Position numbers and translations under genes: made by a program. From Paragordius varius (lineage: Eukaryota > Nematomorpha), in contig OZ176052.1 in assembly GCA_964247055.1 (NCBI GenBank), positions 1,364,001 to 1,428,000 of the forward strand: a stretch of 64,000 bases of DNA, written 5' to 3'. The notes under the pieces were generated by a model. It was not told the DNA's origin, searched no databases, and was given only the letters and a program-made list of their open reading frames with translations. This document shows positions 1 to 12,800 of this stretch, piece after piece (the stretch's first letter is position 1; each line of letters opens with the position of its first letter).

Positions 1-809
1 AGCTAAAGCTTCATAACTACTTCGGGGTAAGCTAGTATAATATTGATTCTCAGTGTCAACAACATTTTTTGCAGAGGATTTCATATCATTCGTTGAAAAA
101 TAGTTGTTTGAGGAGACATACAATTTGTCGCTAAGACATTGATCATTAGTGATTCTTGAGTTTAGATTGGTATTTGCAGAATAATTATTTGAAGATAAAG
201 AGATTTGTTGAGGTTGTCGCCATCTTCGTGGCGGACCACTTGATTGGGTTGAAGACAGGTCAGATGATATGGTGCTTCCCTGATCATTATTTGTGAGATA
301 ACCGGAATCTCGTTTCTCTACAAATATTTCTTGAGCAACTCTACTGCTTGTAGGCCCTAAGAACAGTGAACTGTTACTTCTATCCTCTATTTCATTATTT
401 GAAACAATATTAGGGAGAGCTAAGTTTGAATTTAAGGGTGTCGTCATACCTGGATATATTGAATATGATTGCGGTGGCGTAGGTGTATAACGATCGATTT
501 GTAGGGGACTTTTGGAAAGATGTATTCGATAATCTCTAGTCTTTTCATTATCGCAAACATTCGATTTAGCAACATATAAGGATTCTTCTGAAATTTTTGT
601 ATTCTTTGAATCGTGGGTAATAGATGGTAAAAAGGGGGATTTAAAATATTTTTTTTCATAACTTGAACTGGACAGTGATGTTAATGTCATGTTTGGATCA
701 AAACACGCCGAACGATTTATTTGCTTATTTGGGTTATTGTAAATTTTATTTGTGGGATTTTCGCTTTGAAGATAGTAAGGCTTGTTGGTGGTAGATGTAA
801 CCGAGTTAT
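1..809 (-). CDS. USP54: USP53/54-like tail exon running off the window
   Basis: The frame is open for all 809 bases, starting after acceptor TTTAG at 811-810 in a phase that fits the preceding exon. It encodes a Ser/Asn/Pro-rich tail. The motif EKRDSGYLTNNDQ resembles RMESGYESSERN in human USP54, recalled from memory. A further stretch reads SSGPPRRWRQPQQ. The gene continues beyond the left edge. Confidence 0.75.
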
Positions 810-3800
810 CTAAATAAGTGCATAAAATATTTTTAAGTTTTAGAAGGTCATGAAATAAAAATTAGCTGTATTTGGAAAAACTTACTTTTTTTAACATTCT
901 ACCTGTAAAATGTAACATTTTACAATTATAATTTATTTAAGATATTTCTGGACTAATAGAGATTATGCAAAATATATTCAAAATCCCAAGCATATAAGTT
1001 TATATATATATATTTATCAAAACTTAAAAATCTTGAATTATAAACCAGTATTTCATTAGTTCAGAAATAATTATCATCTAAAAAGATACTAACAGATTGA
1101 TAATTTATTAACCGCAATTTTTCCCCTTAAAAGGATCCCATAATTCATCTGTATTATATATATATATATATATATATATTTATTTATTTTAAAAATTATT
1201 AAAAAAGTAATTAGTTTAAGATTTAAATCAATTATATGTAATGGCATACAAAAAAATTGAGTGCTCAACAAATTTTTCGATATATCAAAAAACTATATAC
1301 TTTCATCAATAAAACTTATATTGTGATTAGAATGTTGCTGACGACTAATGAACAGCGAATCGAAATCTTTAGATTTAGTCAAATCGTATGCATTAAACTG
1401 TTCATCTTTACCATATAATTTAGCTTCGTCGTTAGTGCGCTGATAACCTTTAGTGTTATGGGTGGATTTTGCTAATAAGTTGGAGGAGCCTTCAGATCTT
1501 CTCCTATGTTTAACCAATTTTTCTCTTTTTTGATTTTGTTGGCTCAAACTATTTTGTTTGGCATCAATAATAATCATACCAGGTTTAACTGTTTCACTAC
1601 TAGTTTTACAGGGTTGCAAAAATGTCGTCGAATTTCTGCCCCGTATTTTATCACCCGTAAAGCTTTTAACTTTGTCAAATATCAACATAGAATGCTCCTT
1701 TCGATGATGTTGTTGCTTTTGAGGAGTATCCGATGAATATGAGGCATTTAAATTATTGAGAGCGAATTTTAACATAATTTTGGTTTTTATAATAACCAAT
1801 ATTACATGTAATTAGGGATAGTATAGTATAGTACTTTTGCGATGGAAAAAATCCTTAAGGTATAAAAACTAATATATGTATATATGTGTCTTGTCAGTTC
1901 TGTAGTAATGTTAATTTGTGACAAAAAATAATGGCATAGCAAAAAAAAGCGAGTTAAATGAGATAAGATTGATAAATGAACAAAAGTTAATTATATATGT
2001 AAGAAACCAAAGTATAATAATATGCATAGATAAAATGAGCAATTGCTGAAAAAGTTAAGATAAAACAATACAGAAAGTCAAATTTTAACACTGACATTAA
2101 AAGTATAATAAGGTGACAAGTATAATTATTTGAAGCAAATTAACGTAGTTTTTTTTCCTGTGCCTTAAAAAATGTGTAAAACACAATATGAACAATTACA
2201 TTTTTATAAGCTAAGAAGTCAAATGGAAAAAAAAGATACTAAGATATATATAAGTGTGCAGGTAGGAATTTAATTTTTAAATGAAAAATTAGAAAAAAAA
2301 TCATAATAAAACAATTGCATTCCTAGTTTTTATAATATTGAATTTCAATTGTTCCATTTGTTTTTCCATTTTTTCTTATAAATAAAATAAAAATAAAAAA
2401 ATAATTAAAAAACGCATAAGGTATATTATTTTTTAGTTTTATTATATTTTATATAAAACGTAATATTTAAATTAACTTTAAAATTTATGTTTAACACCCA
2501 ACATTTACAACAAACAATACGAAATATGGAAATTAAATTTATTATTATTATGACATTTTTTGTCGTACAGTGTAATTATTACGGTATAAAACAGGCTTTA
2601 TTTTTTTTAAACATGTTTTGATAGTATTATTGTTTAGTTTAAAAAGTAAAGAGAAATATTATTTGATTTAAGATTGTTTAATTGGTGAAATCTAAGTTAG
2701 ACAAAAAAATTTTCCGTTATTTAAGCCGGAAAAAAACTTTTATAACCAATAATAATGCTTATTCATTCTGTATATTAGGGAGTTAAATATAAAAATTTAT
2801 TCCGTACATTACGTATAACTTGTGGAAAAAAGCAAACAAAGTTCTGTTAAAACAATTAAGCTTAGGGATAAGGGAAAAAAATATAGTATATTTATGTAAA
2901 ACAAGTTTTTTTCACGTTAAGAAAAAAAAATTTACGTTAAGTAAATATAAACTGCAGTGTAATATTATGTAATACTTTGTTGTTTTCTAAATACCGTTTA
3001 GTTAGCTAGCTATTTTAGATCAGACCTGCTATGTAATGTTATAAAAACCTACATTATAATATTAATTAATGTTAATCCTAGTTTTATAAGATAAAAGTAA
3101 TAGAAATAGAAATTAATAGTAATAATAATTAATAAATAATCATTTGCCAATATTATAAACAAAAGTTGCTTTTTTTCACTAAAATCAAACCTTATTTTCT
3201 TTTTAAAAATTATTTTGTAGCGAAAAATATATATTAAAATATCGCAATGATGATTTTAAAATTAATAATTTTTCAAAGTTAAAGACAAAGGTTATTTTGA
3301 AATATGGAAATGCCTAATAAATCCACCACTTTCAATGATTATCACACATGTATGTTGCATAAGCAAGATTTTACCATAAATTTTAATTACGAATCTTAGA
3401 AATTAATTTTCATTTTTTCTCTATGCCTTTTTTATTTTTCTTAGTTAAAGGGGATTAAATTAATTATTATTATATTGTATAACTCTGAACCTTACATTAA
3501 TATGTAATAAAGATATGGTGTGATTTTCTCACATATATTACTTTTTACACAAGTTAAAAATTTTTAATCAATTGATAAAATATTTTATTTTAAACTTTTT
3601 TGTTCACTTAAGTTAAAACCGGTTGATCTTTCGCGAGTTTCTTTCGAATTTTCAAATTTTAAATATATATATTTTATAAATTAAATTATTAAATTTTAAT
3701 TTTTTTAAAATATTTTAAATCCATTTTCTGTATATCACGCGCCAAGCGATGTATTGACGACAACATTTGTAAGATTTTCTTAAATGATAATATTATAATA

Positions 3801-6800
3801 ATAATACCTAACTAATATTAAAATTATAAGATATATAAGTGCAATAATTTTTATACATAATTTTTTAAGCGCGGAATTAAATAAACCATATGGAATTAGC
3901 ATTAGTATCTTTCACCTTTGAAATGTAAATTAAACAAAAGGGATCAAGTTAAAGTAATAAAAATTACCATATCGAAATAATCCCCCCTTCCCTTTTGTTA
4001 TACAGTAGCGTATGGTAGAAAACAACAAATGGTTGTGAAATTACAATTTTTGTCTATGTTTTAATAATTGCATTTCGTATATTTAATTATGGACAAACCC
4101 TTTTTTATGCCATACACTACTGTATATTTAATAAAATTATAACATTAAACAGCCAGAAATATTATTTGGTAATAACAGAATTTTAATTGGTAAACGATGG
4201 AAAATCATACTTTCTATTAACTTTTCTCCACTATTTATCAATAATATATCATAATAACCAATAATAATTCTGTTCTCTGTATTATGCATACAAGATAAAA
4301 AATAATTTTAGGGTTTGTAAATAAAGTAAACCAAAAAACCACAGAAAGTGATTTATTAATTCTTAAGCAAGGTCATTTATTTACTATGAATAATAATAAA
4401 ACTAGAGCTTAAACATATTACTCATACTATAAATTATTGATGAGTCATATCGATAACTAAAATATGTAATATGAAAACGTATGCAATATAATATATAGCT
4501 GACCTATTTTGGAAAAAATAATAGTACAGGCGAATGAATCAAGTAAATTAGGATAATTATAACAACAATATTTAATAAAATACTAATGTCGCTTTTGAGG
4601 TTAGTTTTAATGGATAGAGTACACATTTTCCATTTTTATTGTCAATATTCTAGTTATTCTTCAATCAAATTTTCGAATTTGAATTTTTCTTTTTAAAAAT
4701 ACTTAAAATTTACATATTTATATTAACATATTGCTGATTCATATTCCATAAGATGCGCATATAAAATTAAACATTATATAGTTAAAGGAAAGATAAAACC
4801 CATAATTTTGACCAAATCCAAAGAACGTTTCAAATGAATTAAATTTATGAATCATAACGGGTATTTTAGCAGAGACGTAGCTTCCATTTTTAGCGCCCCT
4901 GCATTAATATAAATGCCCCTCTTTCTGATTAAAAAATGAAAAAAATTCTTAAGGTCGGTCAGATAGATAGGATAAATTATAGTTTTTCTAAAATTCGAAA
5001 TTTAATTAAGGCAGAAAATTATTATCCTTAGCAGCTAATTAAAAGTTTTAGAAAAATACACGTTAAACATGCCATTTTTTCCGAATAAAATTTATAATAA
5101 ATTTATTATATTTTAAGATATCAAATATATGGTTTTTCAAATTTTTAACAAGGACTTCCTTTCTAAGTTGAAAACACAAACGATTTTATAAAATGTCGCC
5201 ACGAATATTGTCATTAAGTAAACGTATATAATTAGGTAAAAAATGTGAAGATCGTAAACTACCAGCCTGAAATTATCCATATTTATATTTAGTTTTAAAA
5301 ATTATTAATATAAAACATTTTGAATAGGCGCTACATGATTATGCATAGGTAAGGTGACCAGATTTTTTGAAGGAAAAAGCGGGACAAATCTGAGAAGGGA
5401 GTGGGTCATTGGGGGTACAACCAAATATTTTTATACAAAAAATTTATTGTGATATTTATTTATTTTTAACAAAATACATTATAAATATAAAAAAATTTGT
5501 ACCTCACAGGTTGTTTGTACCTTATTCAATAAATTTCCATGTGCACGAACAAAGGGTGAAGTTATTTTAATATTCTAAAAAAAAATAATAAAGACAAAAT
5601 CATCACAAAGTGCGCTGGGTGATGCAAGAAGCGGCACAAAAATATTTTTAACAATTTAGCGAATAATCTTAATCAAAACATTATTGGCAGATACACAACG
5701 TTCAAACAGCTACTGATTTGTTACCCCTGGATATGGAAAATATAGATGTTAAAATGCTTGAATATTGTAGAACTGTTGGTTAGCTCTTTTGCCAGCGATT
5801 GATATATTTATAAAAATGTGATCTCCTAGAATCCTATTTTTTATCACAGGACAAAGGTCGAAATTCCAAGTCAAAAAAGTTAGGAAAATAATTTTATACC
5901 ATTACCTAATCGCAATATTATAAAGCATCCAGAAAAACAAGGCTCAATGAATAGCCAGAATATAAAAATGTTTTATACAAACAGAAACGATTATTTGGAA
6001 GACAAGACGGTGCACAATGACACTTTTTGATGAAGTCTCATTATTAAATAAATATATTGAATGAAAACTTGTATTATGGACAACAGAAAAAAATACGTAG
6101 GATAGAAATGGTTAAAATCATTTTTAAACAAATTATGTTCCATACAATATTATTTTAATTGTAGAATTTGCATTATCTTTACCTGAACCACTGCTATTGA
6201 ACGCGTTTTTCCACAGTAAATTAAGTAAGGACACGGAATCAAATTTAAATGTTGAATAAAAGCCATTTTGTGTGTTCAAATATAATTTGACAAATTATGA
6301 AGACTTATACAATATTTTACGTGATTTTGTTTATTTTTTTACACAAAAACTTTAAAGAAAATATTTTATTCTTTGGTATATTTTTTGTTTAAGTGAATGC
6401 GTTTTAGCAGATTGTCATCATTTTTTAAAATATTGTAGAAGTCTTCACAAGAATTTGTCAAATTATATTTGACAGATAAAACGGCCTTTAAAGTTTCAAC
6501 ATTTAAATTTGATTTTTCCGATGTCCACACCTGATTTACTGTGGAAAAAACGCGCTCAGTAGCAGCGTTGGTTCCAGGTAAAGATATTGCGAATTCCACA
6601 ATTTTTAAAATATTATTGTATGTAATATAGTTGGCTTCAAAATGATGAAATATTTGCAACCATTTCTTTTCTACTGTATATTTTCTTTTGTCCATAATTT
6701 AAGTTTTTCATTATTAATATATCTTTTAACTAATGATACTTCAGAAAAAAGATCATTTTCTGAAAGATTACCTTTTGATAAATTTTGGGAGCAGATATAA

Positions 6801-9800
6801 TCAAATGATTTTTGAACATCGCACCAATTAAATTCTGATTTTAATGTTATCCAATGAAAATGATCAATTTCAATGAATTGGGTCGTCCAGTCTTCCACAT
6901 AATCTTTACTTGTATAAAACATTTTTATATGGTACAGGATATCTTGGCGATTTATTAAGCCTTGTTTTTTTAATTATTTATTATATTGCGGATGGTTAAT
7001 AGTATAAAATTTTTTCTAACCGTTCTTGACATTGAAATTTTAGGTTACTAACTTCATTGGCTACTTCGATTGCCGAAGTTTTGTCACCTTCTATAAATAT
7101 AATAACATTTTGAAAGAGCGAAGTTTGATTATGTAAGAATTCTAACCATATTTTTTAAGAGTCACTTTCAAAAAACTTTTTTAAAGTTGTAGGACATTTG
7201 TCCTGTGACAATAAAAAAGATTTTAAAGGATCATACATTTTTAAAATTCTTTCGATAGCTGGCATAAAAGCTAACCAACGAGTTTTACAATATCCAAGCA
7301 TTTTTTGATATTGAACTTCTGCATTTTTCACAGAATTATTTAAGCGTTTCCTACCGTGTATATAAAAAAATAGGAATATATTTTAACAACTACATTTTCC
7401 ACATCTAGGGGTAACAAATCAGCAGATGTTTGAATAGCGCTGTGTATTATATGCGCTGCACACCCAACGCCAATAATGTTTTGATTGAGATTATCTGTTA
7501 ATTTATGAAAAATATTTTTTTGTTCCTCTCCTTTCTCCACCAAAGTTCATATTGGTGTTGTCAGCGCAATATACGATAATTTTGTATTTTAAATTATTTT
7601 TTTGCATTATTGAAGCAAATATTATTTCGGAATTTTCACCGGGTAGGGAAATTAAATCTAAAATTTTAATTTTTACTCCGGTTTCTGAATCAAAATACCT
7701 CATCAAAGTGGGAAATAATTTTGTTTCATGGTGATTTGATGCATCAGAGTATAGCGATATGGAATTAATTTTCAGCAAATATTTTTGTATTTCAGAAAAT
7801 ATATGTGGCGACATTGCACACAATGGCTTCAGCCTTTGTACGGGCACATGTACATTTTTATGGATGCGAATAACTTGTTAGGTACAGTCCATAGATCTAA
7901 AGGAATGATTGTGATTAACGGCGTGAAAGGATAACATGCCCTCAGCTAGTGCCTAATTCTTTTCTTCGTCTCCAAAAGCGGTTTTTCAAAAAAATCGCTC
8001 ATTTTGTAAGATGATGCCGCCATATCTAAACATTTTTTATGTTTCTATGTTTCCATATGCTTTGTAATATCATGCTTGCCGCCATGTGCTAGGGTGAATT
8101 CCCCCTCGCATATAAGACATTTAAATGATTCATTCTTCGTTTTTTTAATAAAAGGAAAATCCTTCATTAATTCATCGTTGACCTCTTTTTGTGCTCATAT
8201 TTATAAACTAGTATTAGTATAATAAATATTATATTACCTTAATTTTCTGTGATAAACGTGTAAGGTACCGATTTGTGGTATCAATTTGTCTTTTAAGCTA
8301 CCGATTTGTGGTATTAATTTGGCTTTTTAATAATGTTGGCAAGTAATAAAACTAAAATATTAGTATAATAAATATTATATTACCTTAATTTTGTGAAATA
8401 AACGTGTAAGGTACCGATTTGTGGTATCAATTTGTCTTTTAATCTAGAGATTTGTGGTATTAACTTGGCTTTTTGATAATAATGACAGTAGTAGTAGGAA
8501 GTATAGTGTATAATCACATGATATAAATTCGAAAAAATAAATATTTTTAATTTAAAATAAAAAATTTTAATTTAAAATTGAATATATTTTAAAGATATTT
8601 AATGATAAAAAATTTAAACGGACAAAAAAAATTTATTTGTATTAAAAAAAATTTTTTTTATATAATCGTGAAAAAGCGGGACTGTCCCGCCAAAAGCGGG
8701 ACGTCTGGTCACCTTATGCATAGGTCACTATAAAAAACCAAATTTAAAGAAAATGTTAATGATAAACACTTTTACAGGGGAATATTGCTTTTAAGTTAAA
8801 TATGCAAACACATATTTTACAGGTCAACGTGATAAGATATTAATATAATCTTAAAAAAATTATGATAATCATGATAAAAAACTTTTATTTGGTTTTAAAT
8901 AATTGGTTATATAACAAATTAAAATACAGCAAAAAATAATTGTAATAATTATTTTAAAGACGAGGAGAAGGCTTGGGGGTCATATTTTTTAAGGTAATTC
9001 TGGAATTGAGACTAAAATATTAAAATACATACAATAATAATGATATAAATGTACATATCTTTGACTGATTTTTTTATATTACAATCTTTCATAAAGCACG
9101 TTTTATATATAAATATAAAGATGTAAAGAGGCGCTCCGACAATAGTTGCTGACAAAAACATTGTCGCAAACCAAAAAAATGTGTTTGTTCATGAGAAACA
9201 AATTAAATTTTATAATTATTCATTTATATTCCATTATTTTTTTACAATGACATAAAACATTTATATTTTGTCCTGAAATACGCCCTAAGCTACTTGATAT
9301 AATTTATCCTGCATAATAATACATAAACCATATAGGGTTTACTCAATTACCTGCGTAAAAAATATCTTAGTTCAAAAGTAATATTCTATATTAATTTTTA
9401 AACATTAAAATATGTATTTTACCTTGGTTTATAGGGTTGTCATTTGTGGATTCTTCGATGGAAGATGAAAAATATAGTTGTTTTAAATATTGAAAATGTT
9501 GTAAATGTTTTTGTATATCATCGATATCAGTTGAATTGTCACAATGATTAAGTTTAGAATCATCATTAAAAGCTAGTGTTTTAGAATTATTTGCGGAACC
9601 GTGATTTATATTGTTCATATTGTTATTACATTTCTTAGGTGGTAATGGTAAGGTTTGACAGTATCTCTCATAAGGGAAAAAGTACTCAGTAATAGAAGAT
9701 GTAGTGTGTGGCCCTTGAACTTTGTTTTTGACTAATTTGTCAGTGTATAAAATGTTATTTAAATCTAGGAGTTTAGTTTGTGATTTTGATTTCACTAAAC

Positions 9801-12800
9801 AATATATTAAATGTATGTTTTTAAAAAAAGTTTTAAAATTAGAACAGGGGTGTTGTCCAACACGCTGCCTTTTTAAATAGTTCTTCAGCCCGCGTCAATT
9901 TTGAAATACAAAATTTGTTATATTTAAGTAAAATGATTTTCTTAAACAAATTTTCTGAATAAGTCTTTCCGACTAAGGGTAATGAACTAGCAAAAAATTG
10001 TTAAAATAAATTGTAATTTTTACAGTCTTATGCTTAAAATCTTATAAAAATTTGTTTGCCCATACCCGCCAAATTTTTGATTGATTCCTAAAATGCGGCG
10101 CGCGAAGCCTCATATAGAAAATTAAAAAAATTAATTAAAGGCCAAATATTTTTTGTAATTACGATTCAAAACAATATCTCAAAAGATTAAATGAATTAAT
10201 ACCTTTTCCATAGAGACTTTTCTTGTGAATATTCTCTTTGAATTCGCAATTGTTTAGAGCCGAAGGGCTATTTTGATTTAAGGCATCCATAGAGCCGTCC
10301 ATACTTAAATAGACATCGTGGTTTTCATAATCCATATCATAATCACCAGCTATTTCTTTCCTATTAATTATGCGTAAACCAGTGGGATTATGCGTAGAAT
10401 TATTGTATTTAAGAATGGATTTAAGATCGGTGCAAGATTTATTTTTGATCAAATCTTTTGTTGGCAATGTAATGGCACTATTTGAGCCTCCTTTATACCC
10501 ATGAGGGGCATTAATATATTTTGTGTTTGTTTTGGTGTAATGTTGTCGTCTACCATCAATAGTTTCATAAATATGTGAATGGGGTAACTTTACCTCATTT
10601 TCCATCTTCCCAAAGTTGTGTTGAAACTCGAGTTTTGGCGGCGACTCAAAATTAAAATTAGCTAGTAATTTTGGAGATGAATTTGTTTCTAAGGAATGTT
10701 CTTGATGAGATGGTGGTATTGGAGAACAACTAAAAAATAAGTTTGTTCCAGATGTACATCCTTTCAAAGTTTTTGAATTTGCCCCAAAATTATCATCATT
10801 TCTATGCCGTGAATCGGGGACTTCACCATGGTTTAAACTGTTTGAGGTTTGTGTTTCCTGAGAAGGCGGGTTGAATTGCTTAGGCACTAAGGATTGCATG
10901 GAACGGAAATGGGCCATTTTTAAAAGTGGAATCTTTTTACGGATTTTATTGAATTTACCTATCAGTTGAATATTAAATATTGTAAATTTAGCATTTGTTA
11001 CCAATATTAATGGGTTTACAATTTTTTTAAATAACTTAAGTGCAGGTATTAACCTTTTCGATATGTACCATTTACAATTTAATTCACCCTTGAACAATTC
11101 AAAAACACCCTCAAACAATTCAAATTCACCCTAAAAAACTACGTGTTCTAAGACCAAAAATTACCTATATTTTTATATTTTAAAAAAATGAATTTTTGTT
11201 GAAAATTAATATAATACTGGAAAAATAATGAACGCCCTAAGAATATATTTTTTAGCCCGAAAATACAATTGATTTTTAGGGTGAATTTGAATTGATCCTG
11301 GGTGAATTGGAATTGTTTGAGGATGAATTGAACTGTATAGGGGTGAATTTGAATTGTAAATGGAATACTATTTTATACTCAGGACTGTTTCAGAGAAAAG
11401 ACCTATGCCATGATGACTTGATTGCTTAAATAATGGACTAAAAGATAACGTACAAGCGAATTCAAAATAAACAACAAAACTATCCCGAATTTCAGAAATA
11501 CATCCGCTTCAAAGTTGTAAATTAATTCCTAGTTCAAAACATTGAAACCAATAAATTATTATAGATTGTTGGTCTGCTAATTAAATTAACCAAGTATTAC
11601 ATTAAAAATTTCTAATTCTACAAATTACGAGCGGACGTTAAATATATTACCTTTTACAGATGCCAAAGCCATATTATTATTGAGATAAGTCCCAGGATTA
11701 GTATCTTTTGTCCGTTTCGTATAAATGAGAACAAGCGGCATGTTATTATTTTCTATACAGTGCTTTAACACATCGCTCCAATTTTGTCCAATCTAAATAT
11801 AATTTATTATAAAAATTAAAACTTTTTAACCCAAATTAGAACAAGCCAACACATACATATAATTTAATTATAAAAAGATATGTCTTTGGTAAAAAATTTG
11901 TCGTTAAAACATATCGAGTTATGCCGATAATATTTTAAAACTTGTGTTTTGAAATATTACTTGTCGTTTTGGGTTGCAAAATAAAGAATATAGATGTAAA
12001 TTAATAATATACGCTAATTTTATCATTAAAAACTGCAATTAAATAGTTTATGTAGGAAAACTCAGTGTTTAAAAATGTATAGCGGTCTTTTATTAAAAAT
12101 GTTTATCTATATGTTTTTACGTTTTGTCGGTATAATTTCAATTTATATTGTTATTGACGAATCATCATCATACTTTTTGAGGTGTTTGTGATATTGTAGC
12201 AATCCAAAAAGCATAATGAGTATGATAGGAATATCTTATAAAAACTAATGGCGGAGACTCATATGCTGAGCGATAAGAAGGTCCAGCCTTATTTAGAGTT
12301 ACACATATCATACATTGTAAGTCATACATTGATGCCATTTCATTTTCACAATGCAGTGATTTTGAAATTTTCTTTTTAGAGATTGTTGATAACTTGCTAG
12401 GTGTGTCTTCGAATCCGTTGTGATACATCTATACAGTAATTATCAAACTATTTTTAAATAAAAAAATTTATTGAATGAAATTATTTTATGGTTTAAATTA
12501 TGAAAACATAGTATTTGGTGGAAACAACCTAAAATGCCCCTTAAAAATGCTATATTATAGCTTTATGGACTGTGAATTGGTACAAAAAATTAACATTAAA
12601 ATTATTAATTAAAAAACAACTTTTTAAAGTATTAATTTAATAAAACTGGGTGGACGAGATATGAATGTATTCGCAACAGTGAATGTGGCCGCTTATAAAA
12701 AGTTGTCAGTTGTTTTAAATATATACTACGATTCAAGGTGTAAAAACGGTAAAATTAAATTTAAGGAAATTTTTTTTTATTTATTTCTAAAATATTTAAT

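Larger units (their letters stand above)
5350..8716 (-). mobile_element. hAT DNA transposon with 8-bp target duplication, degraded
   Basis: Terminal inverted repeats TAAGGTGACCAGA (5350-5362) and its complement (8704-8716) are flanked on both sides by the 8-bp duplication TGCATAGG (5342-5349 and 8717-8724). That length is diagnostic of hAT elements. The minus strand carries transposase pieces at 7847-7503, 7543-7340, 6922-6671 and 6695-6366. They include LYSDASNHHETKLFP, CADNTNMNFGG and the C-terminal hAT dimerisation region LPGTNAATERVFSTVN. Near 8,070-8,130 a remnant CLICEG...HGGKHDITKH looks like the N-terminal zinc finger. Frames are broken between pieces, so this copy is dead. Sub-terminal GTCCCGC/GCGGGAC repeats are present. 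Confidence 0.9.
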
